A DNA stretch of 56,464 nt from Vairimorpha ceranae (taxonomy: Eukaryota; Microsporidia; Nosematidae): NCBI RefSeq assembly GCF_000988165.1, contig NW_020169317.1:1-56464 (forward strand). The letters run 5' to 3'. The position numbers were made by a program, and so were the translations under genes. Positions 18,258 to 27,587 of the stretch are shown here, one piece after another. Within the stretch, counting starts at the first letter, position 1, and the number at the start of each line of letters is the position of its first letter. The notes beneath the pieces were generated by a model that did not search any database, had not been told where the DNA came from, and saw only the letters and a list, made by a program, of their open reading frames with translations.

Positions 18258-19322
18258 TTTTTGTATTTTATTTATATTGTTTATAAATAAGCATTTTTAG
18301 ATCTAACGTAATATGAAAAGAAGTTAAAGAATAGCTAATAATTTACAAAATATATTTATTAAAATAATAAATTAATAATGTATGTTCTAAATAAAAAGAG
18401 CTATAATATAAAAAATTATAAATTTTAGCAGATTATTATTCTTTTGGTGGGTTGACTTAATTTTATATATTTTTCAAATTATGTAATATAAATAATTTTA
18501 CAGCAATTATGATTTTTAATGCCGCATATTATGTCTTTATACAACATATCTAACTATTCATTTAACAAATCAAAAAAAATAAGAACTTTTATATTTTTAT
18601 TTTTAATATGCATTAGATTTAAAATAAAAGAAATTTGCTAGTAATAACTTGTATTTTTAATGTGAATAATGTCAAAACAATCTGCATGAAAAGAAATATT
18701 ATTTAAAATAATTATCATTTACTTTTAAAATGAAAGAGGAAATAACAAAATGATTAATAAATTTATTGTTTGTAAAATGTAAGACATCAAAAATATTAAA
18801 ACTTACTATTTATGTTTTATTAAATTTTAAATAAACAATCAATAATTTATAAAAAGATTAGAATTTTTTAATACATTTTTATTAAACAAATAAAATATTT
18901 TTTGTTATTGTTCTAACAACAACAATAATTAAAATCAGTTTTTTGATATCTTGCGTCATAGACTTGATGCGATTACCAAATATAGTTATTTAATAAAAAA
19001 TTCAATTTACACTTTTTTATACTAGTATTTTTATTTTATAAAACGTTAAATTTACATTCTTAATGTCCAACTACTATATTGTTTAAGAATATTTTTTTAA
19101 TTAATTTTTCTACAAACAAAGTTTTAAAAAATATTTTTTAAATCAAATTTTCTACAAACAAAATTTTAAAAAATAAAAGTTTAATTAAATTTCACAAATT
19201 TCATATTTTGAATATTTTAAAATATTAATTAAAACATGTTAAATTTAAAAATGATCTTAAATTTAAGTATAAATTGATGCTTTATTATTTTTTTGTATTT
19301 AAATTAAATTTACTACCCCCTT
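18258..19322. other. Long AT-rich intergenic region
   Basis: Over 1 kb with no supportable gene on either strand. The only structure is a 42-bp tandem duplication at 19088-19171. CCCCCTT at its right end is the start signal of the next gene. Confidence 0.4.
19088..19171. repeat. Two-copy 42-bp tandem duplication
   Basis: Two adjacent units (19088-19129 and 19130-19171) share TTTTCTACAAACAAA followed by TTTTAAAA, with a few substitutions between them. Probably replication slippage in noncoding DNA; no function visible. Confidence 0.6.
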
Positions 19323-20006
19323 ATGAAATCTCTTTTTTTAATCAGTTTTGTTTGGTGTAAAACTTCATTAATACAAGGTATTATACATCATATGAACAAT
19401 ATTATTATAGAGAATACATTGGTTGCTTTGACTATACTTGTATTTTCTTTATTCATTTTAACAAGAGGTCTTAGATTTAAATTTGTTTCAGTTTCCGCTT
19501 TACTAGCCCTTTTAATTTCATTTTCCCATACGGCAATTCTTGCCCATATCCAGAATAGTACAATACGCTCGTACATTTTATTTGCTTTGAATCATAAAGT
19601 CCTGTTTGTCCTTTGTTCCTTTGCTGGTGCTTATTTACTTTTGGGTGTTTTTGATTTTTTGATATATTTACTGTTTTTATATCTAATATTCTGGTTACAT
19701 GACTCTATCAATGCGGGAGATTTTAGTATTTACTTGAGTGTTTTTTTTATATTTGCAGGATTTGCTGTACATTTCCTTGTTAAAAGTGTAAAAAATGTTG
19801 TTTTGGCGAGTTTCTTTTCTATTATCGGTTCATTTATGCTGTTATTTAGTTTTGAATATTTTATGAAGAAAAAATATGGATTTTTGGATATTTATATTAA
19901 TTACTTAAATGGTATTTGGAATACTAAAACATTTAAGTGTCTTATTATTCAAGGATCTATATGTATTATGAGTTCTATCTTTCAGATTATTACTAAGACA
20001 AAATAA
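19323..20006 (+). CDS. Multi-pass membrane protein, possibly DUF4203-like
   Basis: The protein has 227 residues. An N-terminal hydrophobic segment (SLFLISFVWC) could be a signal peptide. About seven further spans follow, at roughly 30-46, 55-72, 85-105, 108-128 (FDFLIYLLFLYLIFWL), 136-153, 160-180 and 208-222. Regular spacing of short spans recalls TMEM198/TM7SF3-type (DUF4203) proteins, but no diagnostic motif is visible. The ACCCCCTT just before the ATG supports the start. A second Met at residue 24 (HHMNN) would remove the signal-like segment, but lacks a C-run. Confidence 0.85.
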   Translation: MKSLFLISFVWCKTSLIQGIIHHMNNIIIENTLVALTILVFSLFILTRGLRFKFVSVSALLALLISFSHTAILAHIQNSTIRSYILFALNHKVLFVLCSFAGAYLLLGVFDFLIYLLFLYLIFWLHDSINAGDFSIYLSVFFIFAGFAVHFLVKSVKNVVLASFFSIIGSFMLLFSFEYFMKKKYGFLDIYINYLNGIWNTKTFKCLIIQGSICIMSSIFQIITKTK

Positions 20007-20372
20007 ATGTTAGTATTTTTGCGTTTACAAAATTTTATGATAAAAACATTGTTTATATTTTTGCAAATCACTATCAACTATGTTTTTATATGGAATTTTT
20101 AATATATTTTTATAAGGCACTGTCTTTATTTTTACATAATTATTATATGTTAGCCTGCAATCATTTTATGTCATATAAAAATAATGCTATTTAATATTAT
20201 ATATAGTATTACCACAAATAATATTAATATAATTATTAATATTAATATTAATAATATTACTATTAATAATATCTTATAACTTCTTCTTTATTTATAGTTT
20301 GTTTATTTTATTACACATCTATTATTCTCTTACAAACACAATACCTTAAATTTTTTACCCTTAAAAATAAAC
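20007..20372. other. Intergenic region with AT palindromes
   Basis: 366 bp. At about 20200-20276 it contains a run of interleaved AATATT/ATTAAT units that can fold back on itself in several registers. No ORF. TACCCTTAAAAATAAAC directly precedes the next ATG. Confidence 0.4.
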
Positions 20373-20888
20373 ATGGATCACATAAAAAACATATCATCAA
20401 GATTTCCTATTTTTACAAAACTTGAGAAAGATTTTAAGATCCCTAGAGAATATTCTTTCTTAGCTGCAATAGTTCTAGTAATAATTATTATTATGTCTAC
20501 GTGTTTAGGTCCTATTCTTACATCTGTGATAGGAGTAATAATTCCACTGAGAGAGACACTTCTTGTTCTTAAACAAGTAAATCCTAACAAAGAAGAAATA
20601 AGACATCTTTTAATATTCTGGCTGGTATTTGGAATTCTTACATCACTCGATGCATATTCAAGATTTATAGTGTCATTTATTCCAATGTTTTATACACTAA
20701 AATTTTTCCTTCTTCTTTACATTGGACCTTTTAGATTCAAAGGAACTAAAATAATTTACGATTCACTGATTAGTAAAGTCCCTGAAAAATGGTATTTGAA
20801 TGATAATGGTATTAATACAGCAATTGATCAGGCAGATGCATTGGCAAAAGAAGCAGCAAAAAAAATACAGGAGAAAAAGAACGAATAA
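20373..20888 (+). CDS. Yop1/REEP (TB2/DP1/HVA22) family ER-shaping protein
   Basis: A 171-residue protein with the family's paired hydrophobic hairpins. The first lies at about 28-60 (YSFLAAIVLVIIIIMSTCLGPILTSVIGVIIPL). The second spans about 79-120 (LLIFWLVFGILTSLDAYSRFIVSFIPMFYTLKFFLLLYI). The latter contains the signature W-x-x-F-x-x-x-T/S-x-x-D/E and the YxxPxFxGxxxxY-like segment (IGPFRFKGTKIIYD). The C-terminus is a charged amphipathic helix ending KKIQEKKNE. Such proteins wedge into the cytosolic leaflet to curve tubular ER. The start follows TACCCTTAAAAATAAAC. Confidence 0.92.
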   Translation: MDHIKNISSRFPIFTKLEKDFKIPREYSFLAAIVLVIIIIMSTCLGPILTSVIGVIIPLRETLLVLKQVNPNKEEIRHLLIFWLVFGILTSLDAYSRFIVSFIPMFYTLKFFLLLYIGPFRFKGTKIIYDSLISKVPEKWYLNDNGINTAIDQADALAKEAAKKIQEKKNE

Positions 20889-20926
20889 ATTTGAATGTCA
20901 TTATTTTTTTAAAATATTTACTTTTT

Positions 20927-21036
20927 ACGAGATATCATAAATTTCTTGTCTTATTTTCTAATATGAATTTTTAATTTAGGATGACAAAATTTTTTATATA
21001 CAAGATATCATAAATCTCTTGTTTTGCGCATTCTAA
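20927..21036. repeat. Dispersed direct repeat downstream of Yop1-like gene
   Basis: ACGAGATATCATAAATTTC with following CTTG..TTCTAA (20927-20961) is repeated with few changes at 21000-21036 (ACAAGATATCATAAATCTC...TTCTAA). The copies lie between the Yop1-like stop and the next gene. Role unknown. Confidence 0.5.
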
Positions 21037-21102
21037 AATTATAAATGTCGAGATATAATAATGTTGTACATTATTGTATAAATTTTGAATATTTTTCACC
21101 CG

Positions 21103-21739
21103 ATGCAGGAAGAAAGCAAAGTTAGTAAAAGTGTTATTGATTATAAAATAATTACTTTTTGTAGGCTGCCATTATTTTTTTATGTTACATATAATTAAAT
21201 TTTATTTGTTCCTTAAAACATTTAATTATTTCTCAAATTCTTTTATGCAAGATCTTACCAAATGCTATAAAATGCTCTACCTAATTTATGCAACACGGCG
21301 AAAAGAAGAAAAAATATTTGTATGCATAAATACAAAGAATATAAAAAATATTTTACCACTTATTGAACAACCAGAAGAAATGTTTAATTTAGAGTATTCT
21401 CTCGATTTTAAAGTACTTCAGAACATACTTCTAACGGATATTAAAAACTATTTGTATTACAAAACTAATATAAATGTCATTTTAAAGATAAAAAATACAA
21501 ACAAAAAATTAGAATTTTATAAACAAAATTTAAATAAAAATACTAACGAAATACAAAATAAATTAAATAATAATTTAACAAAATTAATAAATTTATATAT
21601 AAAAAATAATCTGGTTTTACAGTCATATTTGAGTGATTTGATGATATTAAACAATAAAAAAGATTTAAATAGAATAGAATTAGAAGAAATAGAAAAAATA
21701 AAGAAAAAAGTTCATAATATTATAGTAAATAAATATTAA
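21103..21739 (+). CDS. Hypothetical helical protein, possibly with a 40-nt intron
   Basis: The open frame from ATG 21182 to 21739 encodes 185 residues ending in Lys/Asn-rich helices with coiled-coil character (about 105-180). No family is recognised. The frame's own first ATG lacks a C-run, whereas CACCCG lies directly before an ATG at 21103. That upstream frame stops after 31 codons. Joining 21103-21124 to 21165 across GTAAAAG...TTTTTGTAG (21125-21164) puts it in phase with the main frame. This is a reasonable microsporidian-sized intron but unproven. Without splicing the start would be 21182, or 21245 (MQDLTKCYK). It overlaps the convergent gene's stop by four bases. Confidence 0.65.
21125..21164 (+). 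other. Candidate 40-nt spliceosomal intron
   Basis: It begins GTAAAAG and ends ATTACTTTTTGTAG, lies 22 nt after a C-run-supported ATG, and its removal joins two frames in phase 1. Position near the 5' end and short size match known microsporidian introns. The 5' site is not the strongest consensus, so confidence is limited. Confidence 0.3.
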
Positions 21740-22713
21740 TGTATATTTAAATATATGTCATATCCTTCTAATGCTTCTTCAGTCTTAAGATCACTTTCTT
21801 CAATTTCTATTTCAATATCAAAAAGTATTTTCTGGTAAATAAGAATCTTCCATAAATATACTTGTACATAATTATCATATTCAAATGAAGAGAAAACTAC
21901 ATCTTTATACTTACTTGGATGAATAAAAGTACACTTATTAATTTTCATATTTTGTATTATTGCATAATATTTAGGAAATGATAAATCAGCTATTGACATT
22001 AAAATGTCTTGTGTATTTTTCTTCTCTAAATTTATTAAATTATTATCTTTAACTTCTTTTTCTTTAGTAGTATTAATATTTTCTATATTATCATCTACAA
22101 ATTCTACAAGAGTTTCATATCCCAATATTTTTTTTATACAATTTATTATGTATTCTATATTTTTACCTGTAAACTTTTTATATTTTAAAAATCTCAAAAT
22201 GTCCTGAGTTTTATGCTGATATTTTTTTAAAAAAACATGTGCATAAAACTCAATATTATTTTCTACTGTAGACATAAAAATAATATCTGTCTCCATTTCA
22301 AAAGTAATAAGCGTAGATAAAGAAGATGTTGCAAAATTATCACCATTATGTAACTTAATATACGGTAGCGCATTTTTAAACTCTTTAAAATATTTATGTT
22401 CTACAGGAAAATTAGTGTAACCTTGTCTTAATAGATTAATTATTAATGTGTCAATATTAACAGTGTATCCAAAAAGAAGAATAACTATTTTAGAAATATT
22501 TTTCTGTATAACTGGTTTTAGTCTAGAAAATTTAAATTTTATCAAATATTTTAAATCAGTTATCATTCGAGAGAAATTATTAATAACGAGTTTAGAAAGT
22601 AAATCAGATGTAGGATTGTGTAACATAGATATAAATATATCATTATAAGTAGACTTATTATCTAAATTTTCTAGAAAAGAATCTAGATCTATTTGACTTT
22701 TTAACAGGTCCAT
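21736..22713 (-). CDS. Hypothetical protein, faintly Ints3-like N-terminus
   Basis: The protein has 325 residues with start at 22713, where TTACCCTCC directly precedes the ATG. The longer frame to 22761 adds 16 residues without a C-run. The N-terminal 110 residues are helical. The order LVINNFSRMITDLKYLI, then PVIQKNISKIVILLFG, then LIINLLRQG recalls the Integrator subunit 3 N-terminal domain (LLRQI-type signature). I regard this as a weak resemblance. The rest has an acidic Asn-rich linker (about 215-245) and an acidic C-terminus. Soluble, no catalytic motif. Convergent with and overlapping the previous gene by four bases. Confidence 0.8.
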   Translation of the reverse strand: MDLLKSQIDLDSFLENLDNKSTYNDIFISMLHNPTSDLLSKLVINNFSRMITDLKYLIKFKFSRLKPVIQKNISKIVILLFGYTVNIDTLIINLLRQGYTNFPVEHKYFKEFKNALPYIKLHNGDNFATSSLSTLITFEMETDIIFMSTVENNIEFYAHVFLKKYQHKTQDILRFLKYKKFTGKNIEYIINCIKKILGYETLVEFVDDNIENINTTKEKEVKDNNLINLEKKNTQDILMSIADLSFPKYYAIIQNMKINKCTFIHPSKYKDVVFSSFEYDNYVQVYLWKILIYQKILFDIEIEIEESDLKTEEALEGYDIYLNIH

Positions 22714-22722
22714 GGAGGGTAA
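22714..22722 (-). promoter_or_regulatory. C-run deciding the start of the 325-residue unknown
   Basis: On the minus strand TACCCTCC abuts the ATG at 22713, while the in-frame ATG at 22761 has none. Confidence 0.6.
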
Positions 22723-23046
22723 AGATATTTTAAAACTTAATAATATATTATTTACATACAAATATTATCTAAGAGATTACTAACATTTTATATATCTCTA
22801 AGGTGTAGATTTAGTCTTTACTATTATTAGTCAACATAAAACAAAAGTTAATTATAATATTACGAAAAAGACATAATTACTAAATGTCAATAATCAAGAA
22901 ATACAAAATTTAACAAGACTTCTTATTGAAAATACAACAAGTTGTTATAAAAACTTAAAAATTCTAATTTACAAATTTAAATATAAATTTTTCTAATATT
23001 ACTATAACTTCTTGTACACATAATTTTATAAAAAGAAATACTTTTT
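22714..23046. other. Intergenic region, nothing recognised
   Basis: 333 bp of AT-rich DNA between two minus-strand genes. No ORF, repeat or C-run signal beyond that used by the gene at 22713. Confidence 0.35.
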
Positions 23047-23967
23047 TTACTCTGTTTTCTTTTTAAGTTCGTCAATTTTCTTTTTAAGTTCCTCATTTTC
23101 TTTTACTACATTAAGTAAATCATTTTTAATAGCTTCTTGTGCTTTAATATTTTCATTCTGTACAATAAGAAAATCAAAATATGTCTCTACTTTCCTACAC
23201 GTAGTTTTAATAATATTTTCTTTTTTATCAGGAGATGTATGTTTATTATCAAGTATAGAATAATAATTTGAATCTGTTGTTAGTAATAAATCTATACTGT
23301 AGTATAAATCTTTCGTACTTCTGTAAATCATATCTTCAAACTTTTTAATATAATTTGGTAAATTTTTATCATTTTTACATTCACTAGTTCTATCTGTAGA
23401 ACTGCTTCCCTCTTTATGCGCATAAATTGGCGTACAAAAATTTATCTGAAATAAATTCCTAAATTCCTCATAAAGAAAAAGTCCCATTAATATTCTTTCT
23501 ATTTGCTCAAGAGATGCATTAGGAAGATTAACAATTAAATACATAAAATCTGTTAATAACACATAATTATCAATTGAAGAGAATGTATTCACTACATCTC
23601 TTAAAATATAAAATATTTCTTCTTCATCTCTATTCTTAAATCTTGATATTACACACTTCATAAGTATGCTATCTCTATCTATAAAATCTTTATTAATGTC
23701 TAAATTTATTTTATTTATTAATATAGAAATATTAATTAATTTATCCCATATTGCTATCCGTAAATCATGCTTTATATTTTTTAAATTTTTATATACTTCG
23801 TATTTTGTAACATTATTTTTAACAAGAAATTTGGACCAAAATTCCCACCAGTTATCAGAAACAGCTACCTTTTGTAGTTTTTTTTTGTATATTTTAGATG
23901 GGAATTGTACATTATCACTATGCCTTGGGGTGTTAGGACCAAGAATAAGATCATCAAGGAATTGCAT
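23047..23967 (-). CDS. Hypothetical protein with C-terminal coiled coil, possibly TBC-like
   Basis: The protein has 306 residues. Near residues 40-80, WWEFWSKFLV followed at a distance by HDLRIAIWDKLINI resembles the opening of a Rab-GAP TBC domain (WxxxL ... G-x-P-xx-LR-xx-VW-xx-L). The invariant IxxDxxRT and YCQG blocks are not visible, so a TBC call would be speculative. A Ser-rich loop lies at about 190-205, and the last 45 residues form a strong heptad coiled coil (ENEELKKKIDELKKK). The ATG at 23967 lacks an adjacent C-run; AACCCCTTTT is about 40 bp upstream. Probably cytosolic. Confidence 0.8.
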   Translation of the reverse strand: MQFLDDLILGPNTPRHSDNVQFPSKIYKKKLQKVAVSDNWWEFWSKFLVKNNVTKYEVYKNLKNIKHDLRIAIWDKLINISILINKINLDINKDFIDRDSILMKCVISRFKNRDEEEIFYILRDVVNTFSSIDNYVLLTDFMYLIVNLPNASLEQIERILMGLFLYEEFRNLFQINFCTPIYAHKEGSSSTDRTSECKNDKNLPNYIKKFEDMIYRSTKDLYYSIDLLLTTDSNYYSILDNKHTSPDKKENIIKTTCRKVETYFDFLIVQNENIKAQEAIKNDLLNVVKENEELKKKIDELKKKTE

Positions 23968-24128
23968 AGAAATGAAGTGTAAAAAGAATATTAAAAAATT
24001 AAAAGGGGTTTAAAGGAGTTTAAAAATTATAATTGGAGTGCTTAATATAAGAAGCCTTATTTAGAAAAACATATAAAAAAAGGTGTTTAAACAAGTTGAT
24101 AAGTAATATTTAACATTAAAAATCTTAG

Positions 24129-24644
24129 CTAAAGAGAATTTAATGTGACATTTTTTGAGGTAAAAAAGGTGTTTTTACAGTCTTTTATTTTATTAAGATC
24201 ACAAAATTTCTCTGCTAATGAATCAGGAAGTTGTAAAGCAATACATGCTTTCTCTAAGTCATTTAATTTACCATCATCATTAATTAACAACAAATCCATA
24301 AATTTACATCCTTCTTCATATCTATCATTGTAATTTACTTTATGCTCTATTTGTAATTTTACTAATAGAGAACACATTTTGAGGTAGGAAGAAGGAAAGT
24401 CATATTCAAAATTAAGGGCTTCATGGACTAAAGATTCATTTTTTATTAATGAAGAAGAAATATTTATAGTATGCACTTCTTCACATTTAGCTGCTACTAT
24501 AAGAATAAGATACAATAAATTATCTACTTTTACCTTATCAAATATTTTATTATAAATTTTTATAGATGTACTTTTTACATTCACTGGTAGACAATATTTA
24601 GTGCATAAAGAAATAAGCTCTTTTCTACAAAAAGACTTTGTCAT
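24129..24644 (-). CDS. Cyclin-like protein
   Basis: A 171-residue protein covering about one and a half cyclin boxes. The signature of helix 3 is seen in NLLYLILIVAAKCEEV (compare L-x-x-T-x-x-F-L-A-A-K-x-E-E of cyclins C and H). It is preceded by an IYNKIFDK helix and followed by LVHEALNFEYDFPSSYLKMCSLL, the usual E-x-x-x-L-x-x-L/F-x-F-x-L helix 5 with the conserved Pro. Transcription-type cyclins (C, H, K/T) are the best guess, hence a partner of a CDK7/8/9-type kinase. Shorter than usual (250-350), as is common in microsporidia. AAGCCCCCACA lies directly before the ATG. Confidence 0.8.
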   Translation of the reverse strand: MTKSFCRKELISLCTKYCLPVNVKSTSIKIYNKIFDKVKVDNLLYLILIVAAKCEEVHTINISSSLIKNESLVHEALNFEYDFPSSYLKMCSLLVKLQIEHKVNYNDRYEEGCKFMDLLLINDDGKLNDLEKACIALQLPDSLAEKFCDLNKIKDCKNTFFTSKNVTLNSL

Positions 24645-24673
24645 TGTGGGGGCTTAAAATAACAGAAAAAAAT

Positions 24674-25852
24674 TTATTTCATTAACTTTCTTAAGTCATT
24701 ACTAGTATCTGTAGCCTTTTTCATCACCTTCGAAACAGCCAGTTCAAAATCTTCTTGTGTCACATGAACTCTTCGCTCCCTCAATGCAAACATACCAGCT
24801 TCTGTACAGACAGCCTTAACTTCTGCACCAGAAGAACCTACAAGCTTTCTAGAAATAGAATCCAAATCAATGCCTTTTGTAAGATTCATCTTTTTAGAAT
24901 GTATTTTTAAAATTTCTAATCTAGCAGATTCTTTAGGTTGTGGAAATTCAATTTTCCTATCAATTCTACCAGCACGCAATAACGCAGAATCTAATATATC
25001 AATCCTATTTGTGGCCATTATCACCTTAATATTTTGTTGAGACTCAAACCCGTCAAGTTGATTTAAAAGTTCTAACATAGTTCTTTGTACTTCACTGTCT
25101 CCTCCTGAAGAAGAATCTGTTCTAGAAGATCCAATAGAATCAATTTCATCCATAAATATTATTGAAGGAGCATGTTCTCTTGCCATCACAAATAACTCTC
25201 TAACAAGTCTAGATCCTTCTCCAATGTACTTTTGTACTAATTCTGAACCAGAGACTCGAATAAACTTACATTTTGTGTGATGAGCTACAGCCCTGGCTAA
25301 TAAAGTTTTTCCTGTACCGGGTGGCCCATAAAGAAGAACTCCTTTTGGTTGGGCAATACCGAGATTTTCAAAGAGTTCAGGATGTTTAATAGGAAGTTCT
25401 ATAACTTCTTGAATTTCTTTTATTTGCTCATCTAATCCACCAATCATAGCATATGTGGAATCTGGGACTTTCTCTACCATCATTAAAGATACAAGAGGAT
25501 CGACTTTTAGAGGAAGAATTCTATGCACCTCATAGCTGTCACTTCTAAGGGCAACACGAACACCCGGTTTTAATTCATCGTAATTAACATGTGGTTCAAC
25601 TTTTACCAAATACTTTCCATCGGGGCTTGTTTTCACAATTACTTGTCTATTCCCCATCTTCTCTGATACAGTTCCTACATTACTACTCGGTTCTTGCACT
25701 ATAGAAATTTCTTCCCTTAAAATCCTTATTTGCTTATTTAATTCTGATCTTTCTTGCTCCAAATGTAACAATGACTTTTTCTTTTTTTCAATTAATACAT
25801 CAATTTTATCTATTTCATTTACATAAAAATCTCTACAATAAGATGTTGACAT
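24674..25852 (-). CDS. RPT6: 26S proteasome regulatory ATPase Rpt6
   Basis: The protein has 392 residues, close to full length. An N-terminal coiled coil (16-50) is followed by the OB domain, and then by [18 protein letters not shown], which is diagnostic for Rpt6. The AAA+ domain has Walker A GPPGTGKT (176-183), Walker B IIFMDEID (231-238), pore loop KYIGEG, sensor and [17 protein letters not shown] with arginine fingers. It unfolds substrates as part of the 19S base ring. Sequence conservation is far higher than in other genes here. AAACCCCATAA precedes the ATG. Its promoter lies in a 71-bp gap shared with the divergent gene at 25924. Confidence 0.97.
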   Translation of the reverse strand: MSTSYCRDFYVNEIDKIDVLIEKKKKSLLHLEQERSELNKQIRILREEISIVQEPSSNVGTVSEKMGNRQVIVKTSPDGKYLVKVEPHVNYDELKPGVRVALRSDSYEVHRILPLKVDPLVSLMMVEKVPDSTYAMIGGLDEQIKEIQEVIELPIKHPELFENLGIAQPKGVLLYGPPGTGKTLLARAVAHHTKCKFIRVSGSELVQKYIGEGSRLVRELFVMAREHAPSIIFMDEIDSIGSSRTDSSSGGDSEVQRTMLELLNQLDGFESQQNIKVIMATNRIDILDSALLRAGRIDRKIEFPQPKESARLEILKIHSKKMNLTKGIDLDSISRKLVGSSGAEVKAVCTEAGMFALRERRVHVTQEDFELAVSKVMKKATDTSNDLRKLMK

Positions 25853-25923
25853 TTATGGGGTTTAATTTTCTTTTATTTATCCTTAAATGAATTATTTAAA
25901 AAATATTTATAATTTTATCCTAA

Positions 25924-26262
25924 ATGTTTCTTTTGTCAAAAAGGTCAAAGATAGGGAAAATTTTTCAATGCGGTGAGATTGATATTATTTTAAAATCACA
26001 TCCAAACATTTTGATTATTTGTACCTTTAAAAAAATACAACATCATAATTCAGTGATATGTTGTAGTTCATTAGAGTTATTAAACACATTACTAGATATT
26101 ATAAAAAGTCCAAGAGATTTTCTTATTTACTCTGTAAGTACATTGTGTATAACAAATAAAAAAATCTCTTATTTCAATATTCTCAATTGTAAAGGGGTTG
26201 ACATTTATATTCAATCATTTTCTGAGCATAAACTATGGTACGTAGATGTCATGCATGACTAA
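25924..26262 (+). CDS. Hypothetical small protein
   Basis: This 112-residue soluble protein has alternating hydrophobic strands (IDIILKSHPNILIICTF; DFLIYSVSTLCI) and several Cys/His residues without a regular zinc-binding spacing. No family recognised. It is head-to-head with Rpt6, sharing 71 bp of promoter. It ends 43 bp before the SNM1-like start chosen here, so the two genes do not overlap. No C-run before its ATG, only TTATCCTAA. The frame is clean, but at this length chance cannot be excluded. Confidence 0.6.
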   Translation: MFLLSKRSKIGKIFQCGEIDIILKSHPNILIICTFKKIQHHNSVICCSSLELLNTLLDIIKSPRDFLIYSVSTLCITNKKISYFNILNCKGVDIYIQSFSEHKLWYVDVMHD

Positions 26263-26300
26263 CGAGTGGTGTAAAAATTTTATTACACTAAAAAATTACA

Positions 26301-26305
26301 ACCCC
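26301..26305 (+). promoter_or_regulatory. C-run deciding the SNM1-like start
   Basis: ACCCC directly precedes the ATG at 26306. The longer frame beginning at 26246 would put it in the coding sequence and overlap the upstream gene. Confidence 0.65.
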
Positions 26306-27577
26306 ATGGACATATTTCAAATACCAAGTTATAAAAGAATTTCTTTTACTAATTATGTAGTAGATTGTTTTTATATTGATATAAAAAATGCTTCTCACTA
26401 TTTTTTGTCACATTTCCACTCTGATCATTATTATGGATTAAAAAAATCTTTTTCTTATCCAATATATTGTTCAATTACTACTGCAAATTTAATTGAATTA
26501 AAATATAAATGTAAAACCATGCCTCTTGAAAATAATAAAAATTACTGTCTCGAAGATGGTAACATTGTATCTTTAATAGATGCACATCATTGTCCAGGTG
26601 CGGTTTGTTTTATATTTTATGTCAATGGCGCATTTGTGTTACATACAGGGGATTTTCGCTGTACATATGATTTTACTTTACAATTAATGAAGTACAAATT
26701 TACAACAATATTTCTTGATAATACTTTTGAAGGAAAAAAACCGTTTCCGTCACAAGAAGATGTAATACATAGAGTTTTAGACATTATGAGAAATAATAAA
26801 AATAAAAATTGTTTGGTTCCTATAAATTATAAATACCTTTTTTGCACATACATGATAGGTAAAGAAAAAATTTTTTTATGCGCAGCTGAGTTTTTTGATA
26901 TGAGCATTAAAATAGAACCTGATAAGTTTAAGGTATATAAATGTTATGATCAATATGCGATAGATCTTTTAAATACAGAAGTAAGGAATATTGTAAATAA
27001 TTATAGAGAAAAAATAAAAAATCTTAAAGAAAAATCTACAAATATCACACAAATAAAACGAACAATTATACCAAAAGTTGAAAAGAAATTGTCTGTTGAG
27101 AGAAAAAAGAAAAAAATAAATCCTGGATCTATTTTAAAATTTTGTAAATCAAAAAACGTACTAAATGATAAAACAAATTTGGGTGATATAAAAAAAGAGG
27201 CACAAACTAAAAACAACAATTCAAATACTTATTGTGGTAATCTGCCATGGTCACGTTTGACAACCGAAACTAAAGAAAATCAGTTATTAGTAATAAGCAC
27301 ACAGCACATTGAGAAGAAAAGATTGCACAAAATTTTGGATAATGTTAAAGCAGATAGAGTTACAGTTTTTTGTGGCACTGGTTGGCATGATAAAACAGTG
27401 TCATTTGATTGGTGTAAATCAGACGGACGAAAGACTAAAAAAGGAGTAGAAATTATACATGTTCCTTATTCAGAACATTCATCATCAGCTGAATTAGATT
27501 ACTTTAAAAAGCACATGAATTATGATTTGATAATAAATACTGTGAAAAATAAAAGCAGAAACGATCGAGATATTTGA
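26306..27577 (+). CDS. SNM1/Pso2-type metallo-beta-lactamase nuclease
   Basis: The protein has 423 residues starting at 26306, where AACCCC lies directly before the ATG; the longer frame from 26246 is rejected on that ground. Metallo-beta-lactamase motifs are present: HFHSDH (36-41), AHHCPGAV (93-100), and HTGDFR (113-118). A DRMBL-like C-terminal part follows, with VPYSEHSSSAEL near the end, where His and Ser are typical. A Lys-rich insert occupies about 250-310. These nucleases (SNM1A/B, Pso2, Artemis) process crosslinks or DNA ends; the beta-CASP region is shortened. Nuclear. Convergent with the MutS-like gene, stops 10 bp apart. Confidence 0.93.
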   Translation: MDIFQIPSYKRISFTNYVVDCFYIDIKNASHYFLSHFHSDHYYGLKKSFSYPIYCSITTANLIELKYKCKTMPLENNKNYCLEDGNIVSLIDAHHCPGAVCFIFYVNGAFVLHTGDFRCTYDFTLQLMKYKFTTIFLDNTFEGKKPFPSQEDVIHRVLDIMRNNKNKNCLVPINYKYLFCTYMIGKEKIFLCAAEFFDMSIKIEPDKFKVYKCYDQYAIDLLNTEVRNIVNNYREKIKNLKEKSTNITQIKRTIIPKVEKKLSVERKKKKINPGSILKFCKSKNVLNDKTNLGDIKKEAQTKNNNSNTYCGNLPWSRLTTETKENQLLVISTQHIEKKRLHKILDNVKADRVTVFCGTGWHDKTVSFDWCKSDGRKTKKGVEIIHVPYSEHSSSAELDYFKKHMNYDLIINTVKNKSRNDRDI

Positions 27578-27587
27578 AAAAATTTGC

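Noticed and set aside
20200..20276. AATATT/ATTAAT-rich stretch as an origin or microsatellite
   Set aside because: Irregular unit spacing and expected in such AT-rich DNA; no supporting feature.
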